From: an uncultured Cryomorphaceae bacterium
GTDB lineage: Bacteria > Bacteroidota > Bacteroidia > Flavobacteriales > Schleiferiaceae
DNA: 64,000 nt
Reading direction: 5' to 3'
Assembly: GCA_937120475.1 (NCBI GenBank)
Contig: CAKZJV010000007.1
Location: 1,318,068-1,382,067, forward strand
The notes beneath the pieces were generated by a model. It saw only the letters and a list, made by a program, of their open reading frames with translations. It searched no databases and was not told where the DNA came from. Shown one piece after another: positions 8,877-17,820 of the stretch (position 1 is the stretch's first letter; every line of letters starts with the position of its first letter). The position numbers and the translations under genes were made by a program.

Positions 8877-9904
8877 AAAAGTACCTGTTTGGAGGAGCCT
8901 GGTTGCTTCTCACCCTCAGTTCTTGCGAAAAAGACGAACCTAATACGCCTGATCCGGTAGATCCCGGAGTTCAAAATGTTCTGATCTCCAACGAAGGAAA
9001 TTTTCAGGCGGGTAATGCCAGCCTCGGTGTTTACAACCTCGAAACTGAAACCTATGCCGCCAAAGTATTTGAAGCCCGAAACGGCCGTCCGTTGGGAGAT
9101 GTGCTGCAGTCCATCAATAAGATCAATAATCGATTGTACCTGGTAGTAAACAACTCGGGTAAAATTGAGGTGCTTAACCCGGAAGATTACAGCTCAACCG
9201 CCACCATCTCAGGACTTAGCTCTCCCCGCTTTATTTTGGGCGTAGGCAATTCCCTGGCTTATGTATCTGACCTGTATTCCGATAGCCTGGCGGTGGTGGA
9301 TCTTAGCACTAATACCATCGATCATTACATTAATATTTCTACCAACAGTGAACGTATGTTGAAAGTTGGAAATAAGGTTTACGTAGGCCACGGTTATAAA
9401 ACGGTTTCCGGTGTTAGCGTAATCGATATTACTACGGAAACGGTTTCTAAAGTAATACCCACTGCCGACTATCCGCTTGCTATGGAGCAGGATAAGGATG
9501 GCAATGTATGGGTGCTTTGCGGGGGCGATGCCTTTAACGGCACGCCCGGGGCTTTGGAAGTTATAGACCCTGCTACCGATAGCAATATCAAGCAACTTGA
9601 CCTTAATGGCTCATCCTACATTAATCAAATGGTTTTTAATGAAGATCGGGACTCCCTGTATGTTTTGACGGATGCTGTCTATAAAATGTCCGTTTCCGCT
9701 ACGGGTGTTCCCTCTACTCCACTTATAAAAGATGAGAACCGCAGTTTTAATGGTATGGGTTTCTTTTCAGACCGGCAGGAGTTATGGCTCGGTGATGATA
9801 AGGCTTTCAGCCAGGAAGGAGAGGTACTTATTTACAGCCGCTCCGGGAAAGTCAAAAGTAGTTTTGGTACTGGCGTAGGCCCGAATGGTTTTTACTTCGA
9901 TTAA
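8873..9904 (+). CDS. YncE/DUF5074-like beta-propeller lipoprotein, probable cobalamin-capture protein (BtuG-like)
   Basis: A 343-residue lipoprotein with Cys18 in LTLSSC and a linker rich in Asp and Pro. Repeated blades follow, each pairing a phrase such as NRLYLVVNNSGKIEVLNP or DSLAVVDLSTNTI with a glycine turn, typical of seven-bladed YncE-type propellers. In Bacteroides thetaiotaomicron the propeller lipoprotein BtuG sits on BtuB and captures B12 at the surface; gene pairing, riboswitch and fold all match that arrangement. Orthology is inferred, not proven from sequence. The 4-nt overlap with btuB supports co-translation. Confidence 0.78.
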   Translation: MKKYLFGGAWLLLTLSSCEKDEPNTPDPVDPGVQNVLISNEGNFQAGNASLGVYNLETETYAAKVFEARNGRPLGDVLQSINKINNRLYLVVNNSGKIEVLNPEDYSSTATISGLSSPRFILGVGNSLAYVSDLYSDSLAVVDLSTNTIDHYINISTNSERMLKVGNKVYVGHGYKTVSGVSVIDITTETVSKVIPTADYPLAMEQDKDGNVWVLCGGDAFNGTPGALEVIDPATDSNIKQLDLNGSSYINQMVFNEDRDSLYVLTDAVYKMSVSATGVPSTPLIKDENRSFNGMGFFSDRQELWLGDDKAFSQEGEVLIYSRSGKVKSSFGTGVGPNGFYFD

Positions 9905-9913
9905 AAATAAGTG

Positions 9914-9943
9914 TTTGGCTTTGAATTAAAAGGATTACATTTG
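9914..9943 (+). promoter_or_regulatory. Promoter of rpsP operon
   Basis: TTTG at 9914-9917, an 18-nt spacer, and TACATTTG at 9936-9943 form a full match to the Bacteroidota vegetative promoter. The start site would be near 9950, giving a leader of about 55 nt. Confidence 0.75.
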
Positions 9944-9950
9944 CAGCCCT

Positions 9951-9992
9951 TTTTAGAAAAATTAATTAACCGGGTCGCGCACCCTTCTAAAA
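9951..9992 (+). promoter_or_regulatory. Structured rpsP leader
   Basis: TTTTAGAA (9951-9958) is perfectly complementary to TTCTAAAA (9985-9992). Between them, next to the 3' arm, lies a small hairpin GGGT-CGCGC-ACCC (9972-9984). The structure occupies nearly the whole 5' leader of the ribosomal protein operon, ahead of the ATG at 10006. It resembles the compact structures used for feedback by ribosomal proteins, but no known class is recognised. Confidence 0.4.
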
Positions 9993-10005
9993 CAATTAAT
10001 GATTT

Positions 10006-10614
10006 ATGGCAACAAGAATCAGATTACAACGCCACGGTCGTAAAGGCCACGCTTTTTTTCACATCGTAGTAGCCGATGCCCGCGCCAAAAGAGATGGCCG
10101 CCTCATCGAAAAACTCGGAACTTACAACCCCAACACCAATCCTGCCACCATCGAAATTAATTTCGACAGTGCGGTGAATTGGGTGATGAACGGTGCACAG
10201 CCGAGTGATACTGCCCGTGCTATTTTAAAGTACAAGGGAGTGATGATGAAGAAACACCTTTTGGAAGGTGTGCGTAAAGGCGCGCACAGTGAGGAAGAAG
10301 CTGAAAAGAAATTTGAAGCCTGGCTTACTGACAAAACGCAAAAAATCCAGGGCAAAAAAGAATCCTTGAGCAAGGCTGAGGAGGAAGCCCGTGCTAAAGC
10401 TTTGGAAGCTGAAGCTGAAGTGAACAAAACCCGTGCGGCTGCCCGCGTAGAAGCTGAAGCTCCGGCCGAAGAGGAAGTAGCCGAAGGTGAAGAAGCTCCG
10501 GCCGCTGAAGCAACTGAAGAAGCTGCAGCTGAAGCTCCTGCCGAGGAAACCAAAGCAGAGGCCACCGATGAGGCTCCCGCTGAAGAAGCTTCTGAGGAAG
10601 AAAAGAAAGACTGA
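10006..10614 (+). CDS. rpsP: 30S ribosomal protein S16 with acidic Ala/Glu-rich tail
   Basis: Residues 1-80 form S16 ([46 protein letters not shown]), which binds 16S rRNA early in assembly of the 30S body. At 202 residues it is more than twice the usual 80-90. The extra C-terminal part (about 110-202) is a charged helix followed by a low-complexity Ala/Glu/Pro tract. Such tails are common in Bacteroidota S16. It heads an operon with rimM (3-nt gap) and trmN6. Confidence 0.97.
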   Translation: MATRIRLQRHGRKGHAFFHIVVADARAKRDGRLIEKLGTYNPNTNPATIEINFDSAVNWVMNGAQPSDTARAILKYKGVMMKKHLLEGVRKGAHSEEEAEKKFEAWLTDKTQKIQGKKESLSKAEEEARAKALEAEAEVNKTRAAARVEAEAPAEEEVAEGEEAPAAEATEEAAAEAPAEETKAEATDEAPAEEASEEEKKD

Positions 10615-10617
10615 TGA

Positions 10618-11148
10618 ATGCGTAAAGAGGATTGCTTTTACCTCGGCCATATCAGCCGCAAGCACGGTTACAAAGGTGAGGTTATAGCGGTTTTCGATAC
10701 CGATCAGAAGGAAAATTACAACGAACTGGAATCAGTGCTCGTGGAAACCCACGGAGAACTGGTTCCTTTTTTTATTGAAGAGATGGCTGTTAACTCTAAA
10801 GGCCATTTTATACTCCGCTTTGAAGATACAAATAGCGAAGAGGCGGCTGAAGCCCTAATCGGACGCGAGTTATATCTCCCTATTGACATCCTTCCCCCCT
10901 TACAGGGTAAATCCTTCTACTTTCACGAAGTAGTGGGCTTTGAAATGATGGATCATGAAGCCGGTTTCATAGGTATTTGCGAAGGGGTTATTGACCAATC
11001 GGCACAGCCCATTTTCCTCATCCGCCAAAATGAGCTGGAAATACTGGTACCGGCCGTGGATGAGTTTATTGAGTCCATCGACCGCAAGGGTCGGAAAATT
11101 TTCCTGAAAACCCCTCCGGGCTTATTAGACCTTTACCGGAATGCCTAA
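10618..11148 (+). CDS. rimM: 16S rRNA processing/maturation factor RimM
   Basis: A 176-residue two-domain factor, the usual length. The N-terminal RimM domain is seen in DCFYLGHISRKHGYKGEV and the C-terminal PRC-barrel in EVVGFEMMD to ILVPAVDEFI. It assists maturation of the 30S head around 16S helices 31 and 33. It follows rpsP as in most bacteria, but here the next gene is a tRNA methyltransferase rather than trmD-rplS. It overlaps that gene by 8 nt. Confidence 0.96.
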   Translation: MRKEDCFYLGHISRKHGYKGEVIAVFDTDQKENYNELESVLVETHGELVPFFIEEMAVNSKGHFILRFEDTNSEEAAEALIGRELYLPIDILPPLQGKSFYFHEVVGFEMMDHEAGFIGICEGVIDQSAQPIFLIRQNELEILVPAVDEFIESIDRKGRKIFLKTPPGLLDLYRNA

Positions 11149-11845
11149 TTCCTGGTTCCGCTTTAAGCAGTTTGCCATTCACCATGACCGTTGTGCCCAT
11201 AAAGTGGGTACCGATGGAGTTTTGCTGGGCGCCTGGGTGCGGGCTTCCAACCCACTAAACATTTTGGATATTGGGAGTGGCAGCGGCTTAATTAGCCTGA
11301 TGATGGCCCTGCGCTTTGCAAATGCTTCAGTTACCGGTATTGAATTGGACTTTGAGTCGTACCAACAAAGCCTCGAAAATGTAAAAGCTTCTCCCTTTGC
11401 CAACCGGGTAAGTATATTCCAAGGTGATTTTTTGGAATACAATTTTGGTGCTCAGCAATTTGACCTCATCCTGAGTAATCCGCCTTTTTTCAACCAGGCT
11501 TTTCTATCCGGCCATCAAAGCCGGGATCAGGCCCGCCATACCGCTCACCTCTCTCACCACCATCTCCTCCAAAAGGCCTCCGCTCTTTTGAAGGATACGG
11601 GCTCCATTAACCTGATTTTACCGGTAAATGAATCAGTAGCAATCCTGGCGGATACAGAGCTCAGCCTAAGCCGTAAAACCAGCGTTTACAATAAGCCGCA
11701 AGGTGAACTCAAAAGATTTTTATTGGAGTTTAAACCAACGGGTAACGGTATAATGGAAGAGTCTTCAATAGCCATCCGGAATGAAGATGGCGACTTTTCA
11801 ACTGAATACCAAAACCTCACCCGCCACTTTTACCTGCACTTTTAG
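11141..11845 (+). CDS. trmN6: tRNA1(Val) (adenine37-N6)-methyltransferase-like protein
   Basis: A 234-residue class I SAM-dependent methyltransferase. SAM-binding motif I is ILDIGSGSGLISLMMALRF, the acidic motif II residue is in TGIELDFES, and the catalytic N6-adenine motif NPPF appears in DLILSNPPFFN. The opening FRFKQFAIHHDRCAHKVGTD is characteristic of the YfiC/TrmN6 family, which modifies A37 of tRNA-Val. It ends the rpsP-rimM operon and is convergent with the DinB-like gene 6 nt away. Confidence 0.9.
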   Translation: MPNSWFRFKQFAIHHDRCAHKVGTDGVLLGAWVRASNPLNILDIGSGSGLISLMMALRFANASVTGIELDFESYQQSLENVKASPFANRVSIFQGDFLEYNFGAQQFDLILSNPPFFNQAFLSGHQSRDQARHTAHLSHHHLLQKASALLKDTGSINLILPVNESVAILADTELSLSRKTSVYNKPQGELKRFLLEFKPTGNGIMEESSIAIRNEDGDFSTEYQNLTRHFYLHF

Positions 11846-11851
11846 CGAAGG

Positions 11852-12388
11852 CTACCCCTCACGTAAAGCTGTTTCAATGTGTGCCAGGTGGTGCTCCCCG
11901 TGCCAAGCGTACAAACCGGTTTGCTCGGCCACACTCACATGCACTTTATTATCAGGGTGATAAAAGGTCCGTTTCAGTTCGGCCGTATTCAAACTTTGCA
12001 CCAGCGTTACCCAACGGTGGTGTAGATTTTTAAGCAGTTCAACCGAAACTTTCACGTCCACCTCGCGCACATCCGCCAGACCCGACCAGGCCTTTTCATG
12101 GTAAGCTTTAATGGTGGGATTGTCCTCAGTAAGCGCCCATTTTAAACGGATGTAACCGTTGACATGGCTATCTGCAATATGGTGTACAATCTGCTGAACC
12201 GTCCAGCTATCCGGGCGGTATTGCAACAAAAGCCGGTCAGCCGTAATATTTTCCAGCACTTTTTCAAGCCGTTCCGGCAAACTGCTGAAGGAAGCCAGCC
12301 ACTTTTGAAAAAGCTCGTTGTGGATAGTTTCCGGACGCTCAAACTTTCCTATCGGGTACTTTTTAAGTTCCAAAGCGGTTTTATCCAT
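11852..12388 (-). CDS. DinB/YfiT-like putative metal-dependent hydrolase or thiol transferase
   Basis: A 178-residue four-helix-bundle protein of the YfiT branch of DinB. It begins with the subfamily motif YPIGKFERP and carries conserved histidines that would bind a metal: HHIADSH near residue 68-74 and HGEHHLAHI near 163-171. Family members include bacillithiol transferases that conjugate electrophiles, but many are uncharacterised. It starts 2 nt downstream of the saccharopine dehydrogenase-like gene on the same strand and is probably cotranscribed with it. Confidence 0.85.
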   Translation of the reverse strand: MDKTALELKKYPIGKFERPETIHNELFQKWLASFSSLPERLEKVLENITADRLLLQYRPDSWTVQQIVHHIADSHVNGYIRLKWALTEDNPTIKAYHEKAWSGLADVREVDVKVSVELLKNLHHRWVTLVQSLNTAELKRTFYHPDNKVHVSVAEQTGLYAWHGEHHLAHIETALREG

Positions 12389-12390
12389 AT

Positions 12391-13737
12391 CTAATAACCT
12401 TTATAGGATACTTCTTTCTCTTTAAAACGTATGCCATACTCTTCCAATTCCTGCAGCATGGGTTCGTAAATTTCGCGTGTAATGGGTATTTGAACACCCG
12501 GAGTATTGATGGCTCCTTCCAAAATGTGCCGGGTAGCAATACCCACCGGCAAACCTACCGTGCGTGCCATGGCGGTATGATCACTATCGTGACCCAGGCT
12601 TACCATGGATGATTCAATCATCTTTTTCTCCCCGTTCAATTCATAACCGAATTTATGGTACATCACAATCATATCCTTATCCTCGGGTTGTAAGGTCCAT
12701 TTTTGCTCCAGTATATGCTGCAGTATTTGGGCGGGAGTCGCATTTTTAAGCCCCACCTTCGTATCCTCGAACATCCCCGTCCAGCTTAGTTTATCCATCA
12801 ACTCTGAGTCTTGCGGAATATTGAGGTAATGCATCAGTTTAAGCTCTACCGAATCATTGGGATTGTATGCCAAAAAGGTATTGGTGAACTGCCGGTAAGT
12901 CATATCCTCACTATTTTCAAGGGTATAGCTATCGTCCGTCATACCGAGCTTCACAAAAACGTCCCAGGCGCGGCAAAAGCCAGGCCTTCTAAAAGTACCC
13001 CGGTATATGGTTGGAATGTCTTTTAATCCATATACATCGCGGTATTTCAGGGAGTCACGGTTGGCATAACCTTCAAACCGGCCGTAACCTTCTATTTGTA
13101 CCAACTCCGTTCTACGGAAAAGTTGGTGGTAGGGAATGTATTTGTACTGCCCCTCCTGGATAAATTTCACCGCTCCCCCGGAACCGGCCATAACCACATT
13201 TCTGGGGTTCCAGGTGAATTTGTAATTCCAGGGGTTATCGTCACTTTCGGGAGCAACCAGGCCACCGGTAAAAGATTCGAAAATGAGCATCCTGCCTCCT
13301 TCCGCTTTAATTTTATCCAAAACCCGCATGGCACTTAAATGATCAATGCCCGGATCTACACCTATTTCATTGATCATTACCACACCCGCATCCTTAGCTT
13401 GCTGGTCCAATGCCTTCATTTCATCCGAAATATAGGATGCCGTTACCATGTGTTTTTGGAGCGCTATACAATCCTTGGCCACCGGGATATGCATGTGAGC
13501 CGGTAACATACTTATGACCAGGCTGGCCTCCCCGATCAGCTCCTTTCTTTTTTCATGGTCGCGAACATCCAGGGCCACCGCCTTGGTGCGCACATGATCT
13601 CCCGCCCTCCTGTTGGCCAGCTCCAAAGACTGGTCGGCTATGGTGATTTGCCAGTTTTGCTTTTCCGCCTGTTCTTGTAAATAAGTAATTAAACTGAGGG
13701 TGGAGCGACCAGCTCCTATAATCAGAATTTGTTTCAT
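12391..13737 (-). CDS. Saccharopine dehydrogenase family protein
   Basis: A protein of 448 residues with an N-terminal Rossmann domain (MKQILIIGAGRST) and the Sacchrp_dh_NADP and C-terminal catalytic/dimer domains (ASYISDEMKALDQQAKDAG, NEIGVDPGIDHLSAM). The frame continues 21 codons upstream, but those codons overlap the divergent DUF4476 gene and lie ahead of the Rossmann strand, so I chose the ATG at 13737. The family forms or splits saccharopine in lysine metabolism; related enzymes make carboxynorspermidine. The phrase GIDHLSAM and the overall layout fit the lysine-degradation branch common in Bacteroidota, but substrate is not proven. Confidence 0.88.
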   Translation of the reverse strand: MKQILIIGAGRSTLSLITYLQEQAEKQNWQITIADQSLELANRRAGDHVRTKAVALDVRDHEKRKELIGEASLVISMLPAHMHIPVAKDCIALQKHMVTASYISDEMKALDQQAKDAGVVMINEIGVDPGIDHLSAMRVLDKIKAEGGRMLIFESFTGGLVAPESDDNPWNYKFTWNPRNVVMAGSGGAVKFIQEGQYKYIPYHQLFRRTELVQIEGYGRFEGYANRDSLKYRDVYGLKDIPTIYRGTFRRPGFCRAWDVFVKLGMTDDSYTLENSEDMTYRQFTNTFLAYNPNDSVELKLMHYLNIPQDSELMDKLSWTGMFEDTKVGLKNATPAQILQHILEQKWTLQPEDKDMIVMYHKFGYELNGEKKMIESSMVSLGHDSDHTAMARTVGLPVGIATRHILEGAINTPGVQIPITREIYEPMLQELEEYGIRFKEKEVSYKGY

Positions 13738-13817
13738 CGATTTTCTTACTAAGCCAGCAAATTTAGAATTATTGAACAGCCATGCAATTGAAGCTTTCAA
13801 GCCTTAATTTTGCGCCC

Positions 13818-14663
13818 ATGCGTTATTTAGGCCTCCTCGTATTAATCCTGCAACCTTATATGCACCGGGCACAGGTGAATATTATGGTTACCGATGAAAC
13901 GGAAAATTCATTTGTACTGGGTTTGGACGGTTACCTTCAAAACACCCAACCGGTACAAGGACTGATCATCCAAAAAATGAAGGCCGGTTCTCATGTATTG
14001 AACATCCACATCTACAAGGATAAAGATACGGTAAGGCTTGCCCGCCCATTGAAATTGGAGCAAAGTGGAAATTACCAATATGTAATTATGCGGAATTTTG
14101 AAGGACGTTACCAGCTGCGTTACCGTGGAAAAACCACCTCCTTCCCGGCCGGAATACAAGCTATAGAACAACAAAAAATAATGGAGTGGCCTGCCGCTGA
14201 AATTCGCAATCTGGCCTTAAAACAACCGGAACCGGTACAAGTGTCCACTGCGCTTCCACCCCCTACCGGTGAAAAAAAGCCGGAACCAAAAGCCGAGAAA
14301 CCCAACCCCACGGTTACCAAGGCTCCACCGCCAAAAACCGCGATGACCAAAGCAGCGGAAAAAGCCCCCGCCAAACCTCCCGTTGTTCCTGCACCTGAAC
14401 CTTTTGAAAAGCTGGTTAAGAACCTCCGTGAAGCTGAGTTTGAATTTGTAAGGCTGAATACGGCTAAAGAATACACCAATCAAAACCCTTTAACAGTAAA
14501 CGAGGTGAAAACAGTTTTTAGCTATTTCAGTTATGACAACACGCGTTTACAGTTTTTAAACCACGCTCACGAAAAAATCAAGGATAAGGAAAACATAAAA
14601 CAGCTTTTGGAAACGTTAGATTTTGAGTTGAGTAAGGAGCAATTTAAAAAGAAGTATTTGTGA
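13818..14663 (+). CDS. DUF4476 domain secreted protein
   Basis: A 281-residue exported protein. The signal peptide is MRYLGLLVLILQPYMHRAQ; the ATG at 13818 places it at the N-terminus, whereas the in-frame ATG at 13782 would bury it. A beta-rich N-terminal half is followed by a Pro/Lys/Ala linker (about 135-205) and a C-terminal DUF4476 helical domain (PFEKLVKNLREAEFEFVRL to LSKEQFKKKYL). DUF4476 is found almost only in Bacteroidota and has no known function. Its stop overlaps the GTG start of the DUF423 gene. Confidence 0.8.
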   Translation: MRYLGLLVLILQPYMHRAQVNIMVTDETENSFVLGLDGYLQNTQPVQGLIIQKMKAGSHVLNIHIYKDKDTVRLARPLKLEQSGNYQYVIMRNFEGRYQLRYRGKTTSFPAGIQAIEQQKIMEWPAAEIRNLALKQPEPVQVSTALPPPTGEKKPEPKAEKPNPTVTKAPPPKTAMTKAAEKAPAKPPVVPAPEPFEKLVKNLREAEFEFVRLNTAKEYTNQNPLTVNEVKTVFSYFSYDNTRLQFLNHAHEKIKDKENIKQLLETLDFELSKEQFKKKYL

Positions 14664-15052
14664 GTAATAGGAATATCCTGATGAGTGCAGGCATGCTTGG
14701 CTTTGTCGCGGTTATACTGGGAGCTTTTGGAGCCCACGCTCTTAAGGCAAACCTGGAGCCGGGTGCCCTGGAAAGTTATACCACCGGAGTGAGGTACCAG
14801 GCCTGGCATAGCATAGCTTTACTGGCTATTAGTTTTTCACCGGAAAATTTCCCGCTTAAAAAACGCGTTTTTCAATGCTGGTTGATAGGCATTATCCTGT
14901 TTTCAGGCAGTATCTACCTGCTTTCGCTGGATGCGCTTATGAATACCGACCTGAGTGTGCTTGGGCCGGTTACTCCTATTGGCGGACTTTTTTTGATTTT
15001 GGGTTGGTTTCTGATTTTTTGGGGAAGCTTTCGCTATTCCGATTATCGATGA
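14660..15052 (+). CDS. DUF423 (YgdD/TMEM256-type) inner-membrane protein
   Basis: A 130-residue protein with four predicted membrane helices. The family signature LGAFGAHALKANLEPG is followed by YTTGVRYQAWHSIALLAISF, and then three further hydrophobic segments. It starts with GTG in a GTGA overlap with the previous stop, so its translation is probably coupled to the DUF4476 gene. The family is widespread; its function is unknown. Confidence 0.9.
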   Translation: MSNRNILMSAGMLGFVAVILGAFGAHALKANLEPGALESYTTGVRYQAWHSIALLAISFSPENFPLKKRVFQCWLIGIILFSGSIYLLSLDALMNTDLSVLGPVTPIGGLFLILGWFLIFWGSFRYSDYR

Positions 15053-15120
15053 ATTGAATCGATTGAGCCTTTAAAAGGCAAAATTCGACCGTCATTTTTA
15101 TTCCTTCTTTTAAATAAGTC

Positions 15121-15128
15121 TAACTTTG
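15121..15128 (+). promoter_or_regulatory. Candidate pckA promoter -7 element
   Basis: TAACTTTG matches TAnnTTTG and lies 40 nt before the pckA ATG. No clear TTTG is at the expected -33 distance; T-rich sequence is there instead. Confidence 0.4.
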
Positions 15129-15167
15129 CTGCCTTAATTTTTGTGAAACAAACTTTTCAGACTAAAT

Positions 15168-16781
15168 ATGAATTTCACTGAAATAAAACCTTCAAATCCC
15201 TCGCTTGAAAAATACGGTATCAAAGATGCCGTTACCCGCTGGAACCTGAAGCCTTCTGACCTTGAGGAGATTGCCATTGAAAAAAACATGGCCGTACGCT
15301 CGCAGTCCGGAGCCATTGCCATTGATACCGGAGAATTTACCGGGCGCTCCCCTAAAGACCGTTTCATTGTAGAAGACGAGTTGACCAAAGATGCCGTTTG
15401 GTGGGGTGATATCAACATTAAATTTGATGCGGATAAATTTGATAGCCTGCAGGGAAAGATTACCGATTACCTGAGTGGCAAGGAAATATACGTTCGTGAC
15501 GTGTATGCCTGTGCTGATGAGCGCTACAAATTGAAGATCAGGGTGATCAATGAATACCCCTGGTCCAATATGTTTGCCTATAATATGTTCCTCCGCCCCA
15601 GTGAGGAAGAATTGGAAAATTTTGAACCGGATTGGGTGGTAATCAATGCCCCCGGCTTTGAGGCTGACCCTGCAATAGATGGCACCCGCCAACACAACTT
15701 TGCCATTCTCAATTTTAGCAAGCAAACCGCCATTATTGGTGGAACCGGTTATACCGGTGAAATCAAAAAGGGTATTTTCTCTGCTTTAAACTTTATTCTC
15801 CCTCACCAACGCGATGTGTTGAGTATGCACTGTTCGGCCAACGTGGGTGAAAAAGGTGATACATCCCTTTTCTTTGGACTTTCCGGAACCGGAAAAACCA
15901 CCCTTTCAGCTGATCCGAATCGCAAATTGATTGGCGATGATGAGCATGGCTGGACTAAAGACAACGTAATCTTCAATTTTGAAGGAGGATGTTATGCCAA
16001 AGTAATAGACCTCAGCGAAGAAAAGGAACCCGATATATTCCGCGCCATTAAACCCGGAGCCCTCCTGGAAAATATAACCTTCAAGGCGGGTACTGATGAG
16101 GTGGATTACGAGGACGGTAGCAAAACCCAGAATACCCGGGTTAGCTATCCTATTTACCACATCGATAATATTCAAAAACCTTCGTACGGAGAAAATCCGA
16201 AGAATATATTCTTTTTAACCTGTGATGCTTACGGAGTTTTACCTCCCATTTCAAAGCTCACGCCCGGCCAGGCGGCTTTCCATTTTATAAGTGGCTATAC
16301 CGCCAAAGTTGCCGGTACCGAAGCAGGGGTAAATGAGCCGCAAACTACTTTCTCCGCCTGTTTTGGAGCACCTTTCATGCCTTTGCATCCCACCAAATAT
16401 GCAGACATGCTTAGCAGCAAAATGCAGGAAGCCGGAGTAAATGTTTGGTTGATAAATACGGGATGGTCCGCAGGACCTTACGGAGTTGGCCAGCGTATGA
16501 AATTGAAATACACCCGTGCCATGATCACAGCTGCACTGAATGGTGAACTGGAAAACGTGGACTACACCGAGCACGAAGTATTCGGATTAATGATGCCGGA
16601 TACCTGCCCCAATGTTCCTCAGGATATCCTTCACCCACGCAACACCTGGGAAGATAAGGATGCCTATGATAAAACCGCTACATCACTGGCACGCAAATTC
16701 ATCAACAACTTTGAGAAGTTTGCGGATTATGCCAATGATGAAATTATGGCCGGTGCGCCTAAGCTTACCGAAAAGGTATAG
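15168..16781 (+). CDS. pckA: Phosphoenolpyruvate carboxykinase (ATP)
   Basis: A 537-residue ATP-dependent PEPCK, which converts oxaloacetate and ATP to phosphoenolpyruvate, CO2 and ADP in gluconeogenesis. The kinase-1a P-loop GLSGTGKTT is at residues 237-245, followed by the metal-binding kinase-2 motif IGDDEHGW. TGRSPKDRF near residue 53 contacts oxaloacetate. Length and motifs are intact. It stands alone between its promoter-like element and a terminator, so expression is probably monocistronic. Confidence 0.98.
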   Translation: MNFTEIKPSNPSLEKYGIKDAVTRWNLKPSDLEEIAIEKNMAVRSQSGAIAIDTGEFTGRSPKDRFIVEDELTKDAVWWGDINIKFDADKFDSLQGKITDYLSGKEIYVRDVYACADERYKLKIRVINEYPWSNMFAYNMFLRPSEEELENFEPDWVVINAPGFEADPAIDGTRQHNFAILNFSKQTAIIGGTGYTGEIKKGIFSALNFILPHQRDVLSMHCSANVGEKGDTSLFFGLSGTGKTTLSADPNRKLIGDDEHGWTKDNVIFNFEGGCYAKVIDLSEEKEPDIFRAIKPGALLENITFKAGTDEVDYEDGSKTQNTRVSYPIYHIDNIQKPSYGENPKNIFFLTCDAYGVLPPISKLTPGQAAFHFISGYTAKVAGTEAGVNEPQTTFSACFGAPFMPLHPTKYADMLSSKMQEAGVNVWLINTGWSAGPYGVGQRMKLKYTRAMITAALNGELENVDYTEHEVFGLMMPDTCPNVPQDILHPRNTWEDKDAYDKTATSLARKFINNFEKFADYANDEIMAGAPKLTEKV

Positions 16782-16806
16782 CAGGCCCTAAAATTTAATG
16801 TATCTT

Positions 16807-16833
16807 AATCCCGGTGCTTTTAGTGCCGGGATT
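16807..16833 (+). terminator. Intrinsic terminator after pckA
   Basis: An 8-bp stem AATCCCGG/CCGGGATT with an 11-nt loop is followed by a T-run, just after the pckA stop. Confidence 0.8.
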
Positions 16834-16850
16834 TTTTATTTAAAGCCGCC

Positions 16851-17816
16851 ATGAAAAAAATTTTAGCCCTCGCCTCATTATTGGCCTGTACCCTTACTTA
16901 CGCCCAAAAAATTCGGGTAGAAGTAGAGCAACCTATTTTAAACGGTGAAAAAGACACTGTTTTCGGCACCTTGCTCTCACAAGGTGAAAGTCTGGTTGAC
17001 TACCATGACGTTCCATTGGTAATTATCATTCCCGGCAGTGGCCCTACTGATCGCGATGGCAACTCAGCCGTTTTACAAGGACCTAACGATAGTTATAAGC
17101 AATTGGCCGACTCTCTGCTGGAAAGAGGTATTGCCACCTTCCGCTACGATAAACCGGCCGTAGGCAAATCCACCTTCTCCAAAAAGGAAGAAGATATGCG
17201 CTTTGAAGACCATGTCTCGCTTACGGGAGCGATTATAAGCAAAATGGATCAGCTCGGTTTCAATGAAATCTTTTTGCTGGGACATTCGCAGGGTTCATTG
17301 GTTTCCATGTTAGCGGCCCAGGAGTTTAAAGAGGTGGATGGTGTAATCAGCCTGGCGGGCCCGGGTGTTAATTCACACACTCTTATTAAAGAGCAAGTTA
17401 AAGGTCAGTTACCTCCAACCCTGGAAAACCAGACTTTCCAAAAGCTGGATAGTATAAAAGCAGGATATACCGTAGAAAAATACAATTCAGCCATTGCCAC
17501 CCTAGTTCGCAAACCGCTGCAACCCTACCTGCACGGATATTTTAAGTACACGCCCAGTGAAGAAATCAAAAAGTTAAAAGTGCCCGTACTCATACTACAG
17601 GGAGGTCGTGATTTACAGATTAAGGAGAAAGAAGGCATCCTGCTTAGTGAGGCCCGGCCGAAGGCCCGTTACATACTTTACCCCGAAATGAACCACGTTT
17701 TAAAAAGGGTGGATGGTTCACAGGAACAAAATATGGCCTCCTACTCTGACCCTGATTTCCCTTTGGTGAAGGCACTACCTGAGGACATAGCCGAATGGGT
17801 AAAGTCCGTAAAGTAA
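16851..17816 (+). CDS. Secreted alpha/beta hydrolase
   Basis: A 321-residue exported hydrolase with signal peptide MKKILALASLLACTLTYAQ. The oxyanion region is IIIPGSGPTDRDGN. The nucleophile elbow is GHSQGS with Ser146, the acid is probably the Asp in LILQGGRDLQI, and the catalytic His lies in EMNHVLK. The layout resembles periplasmic esterase/peptidase-like hydrolases of the YqiA/BAAT group; the substrate is unknown. It is convergent with phoH (4-nt gap). Confidence 0.85.
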   Translation: MKKILALASLLACTLTYAQKIRVEVEQPILNGEKDTVFGTLLSQGESLVDYHDVPLVIIIPGSGPTDRDGNSAVLQGPNDSYKQLADSLLERGIATFRYDKPAVGKSTFSKKEEDMRFEDHVSLTGAIISKMDQLGFNEIFLLGHSQGSLVSMLAAQEFKEVDGVISLAGPGVNSHTLIKEQVKGQLPPTLENQTFQKLDSIKAGYTVEKYNSAIATLVRKPLQPYLHGYFKYTPSEEIKKLKVPVLILQGGRDLQIKEKEGILLSEARPKARYILYPEMNHVLKRVDGSQEQNMASYSDPDFPLVKALPEDIAEWVKSVK

Positions 17817-17820
17817 ACCT

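Noticed and set aside
10122-10687. Long open frames opposite and beside the rpsP tail
   Set aside because: The Ala/Glu-rich tract leaves the other frames open. They show only low-complexity peptides.
13738-13800. N-terminal extension of the saccharopine dehydrogenase-like gene
   Set aside because: It overlaps the divergent DUF4476 frame and precedes the Rossmann strand, which normally opens the protein.
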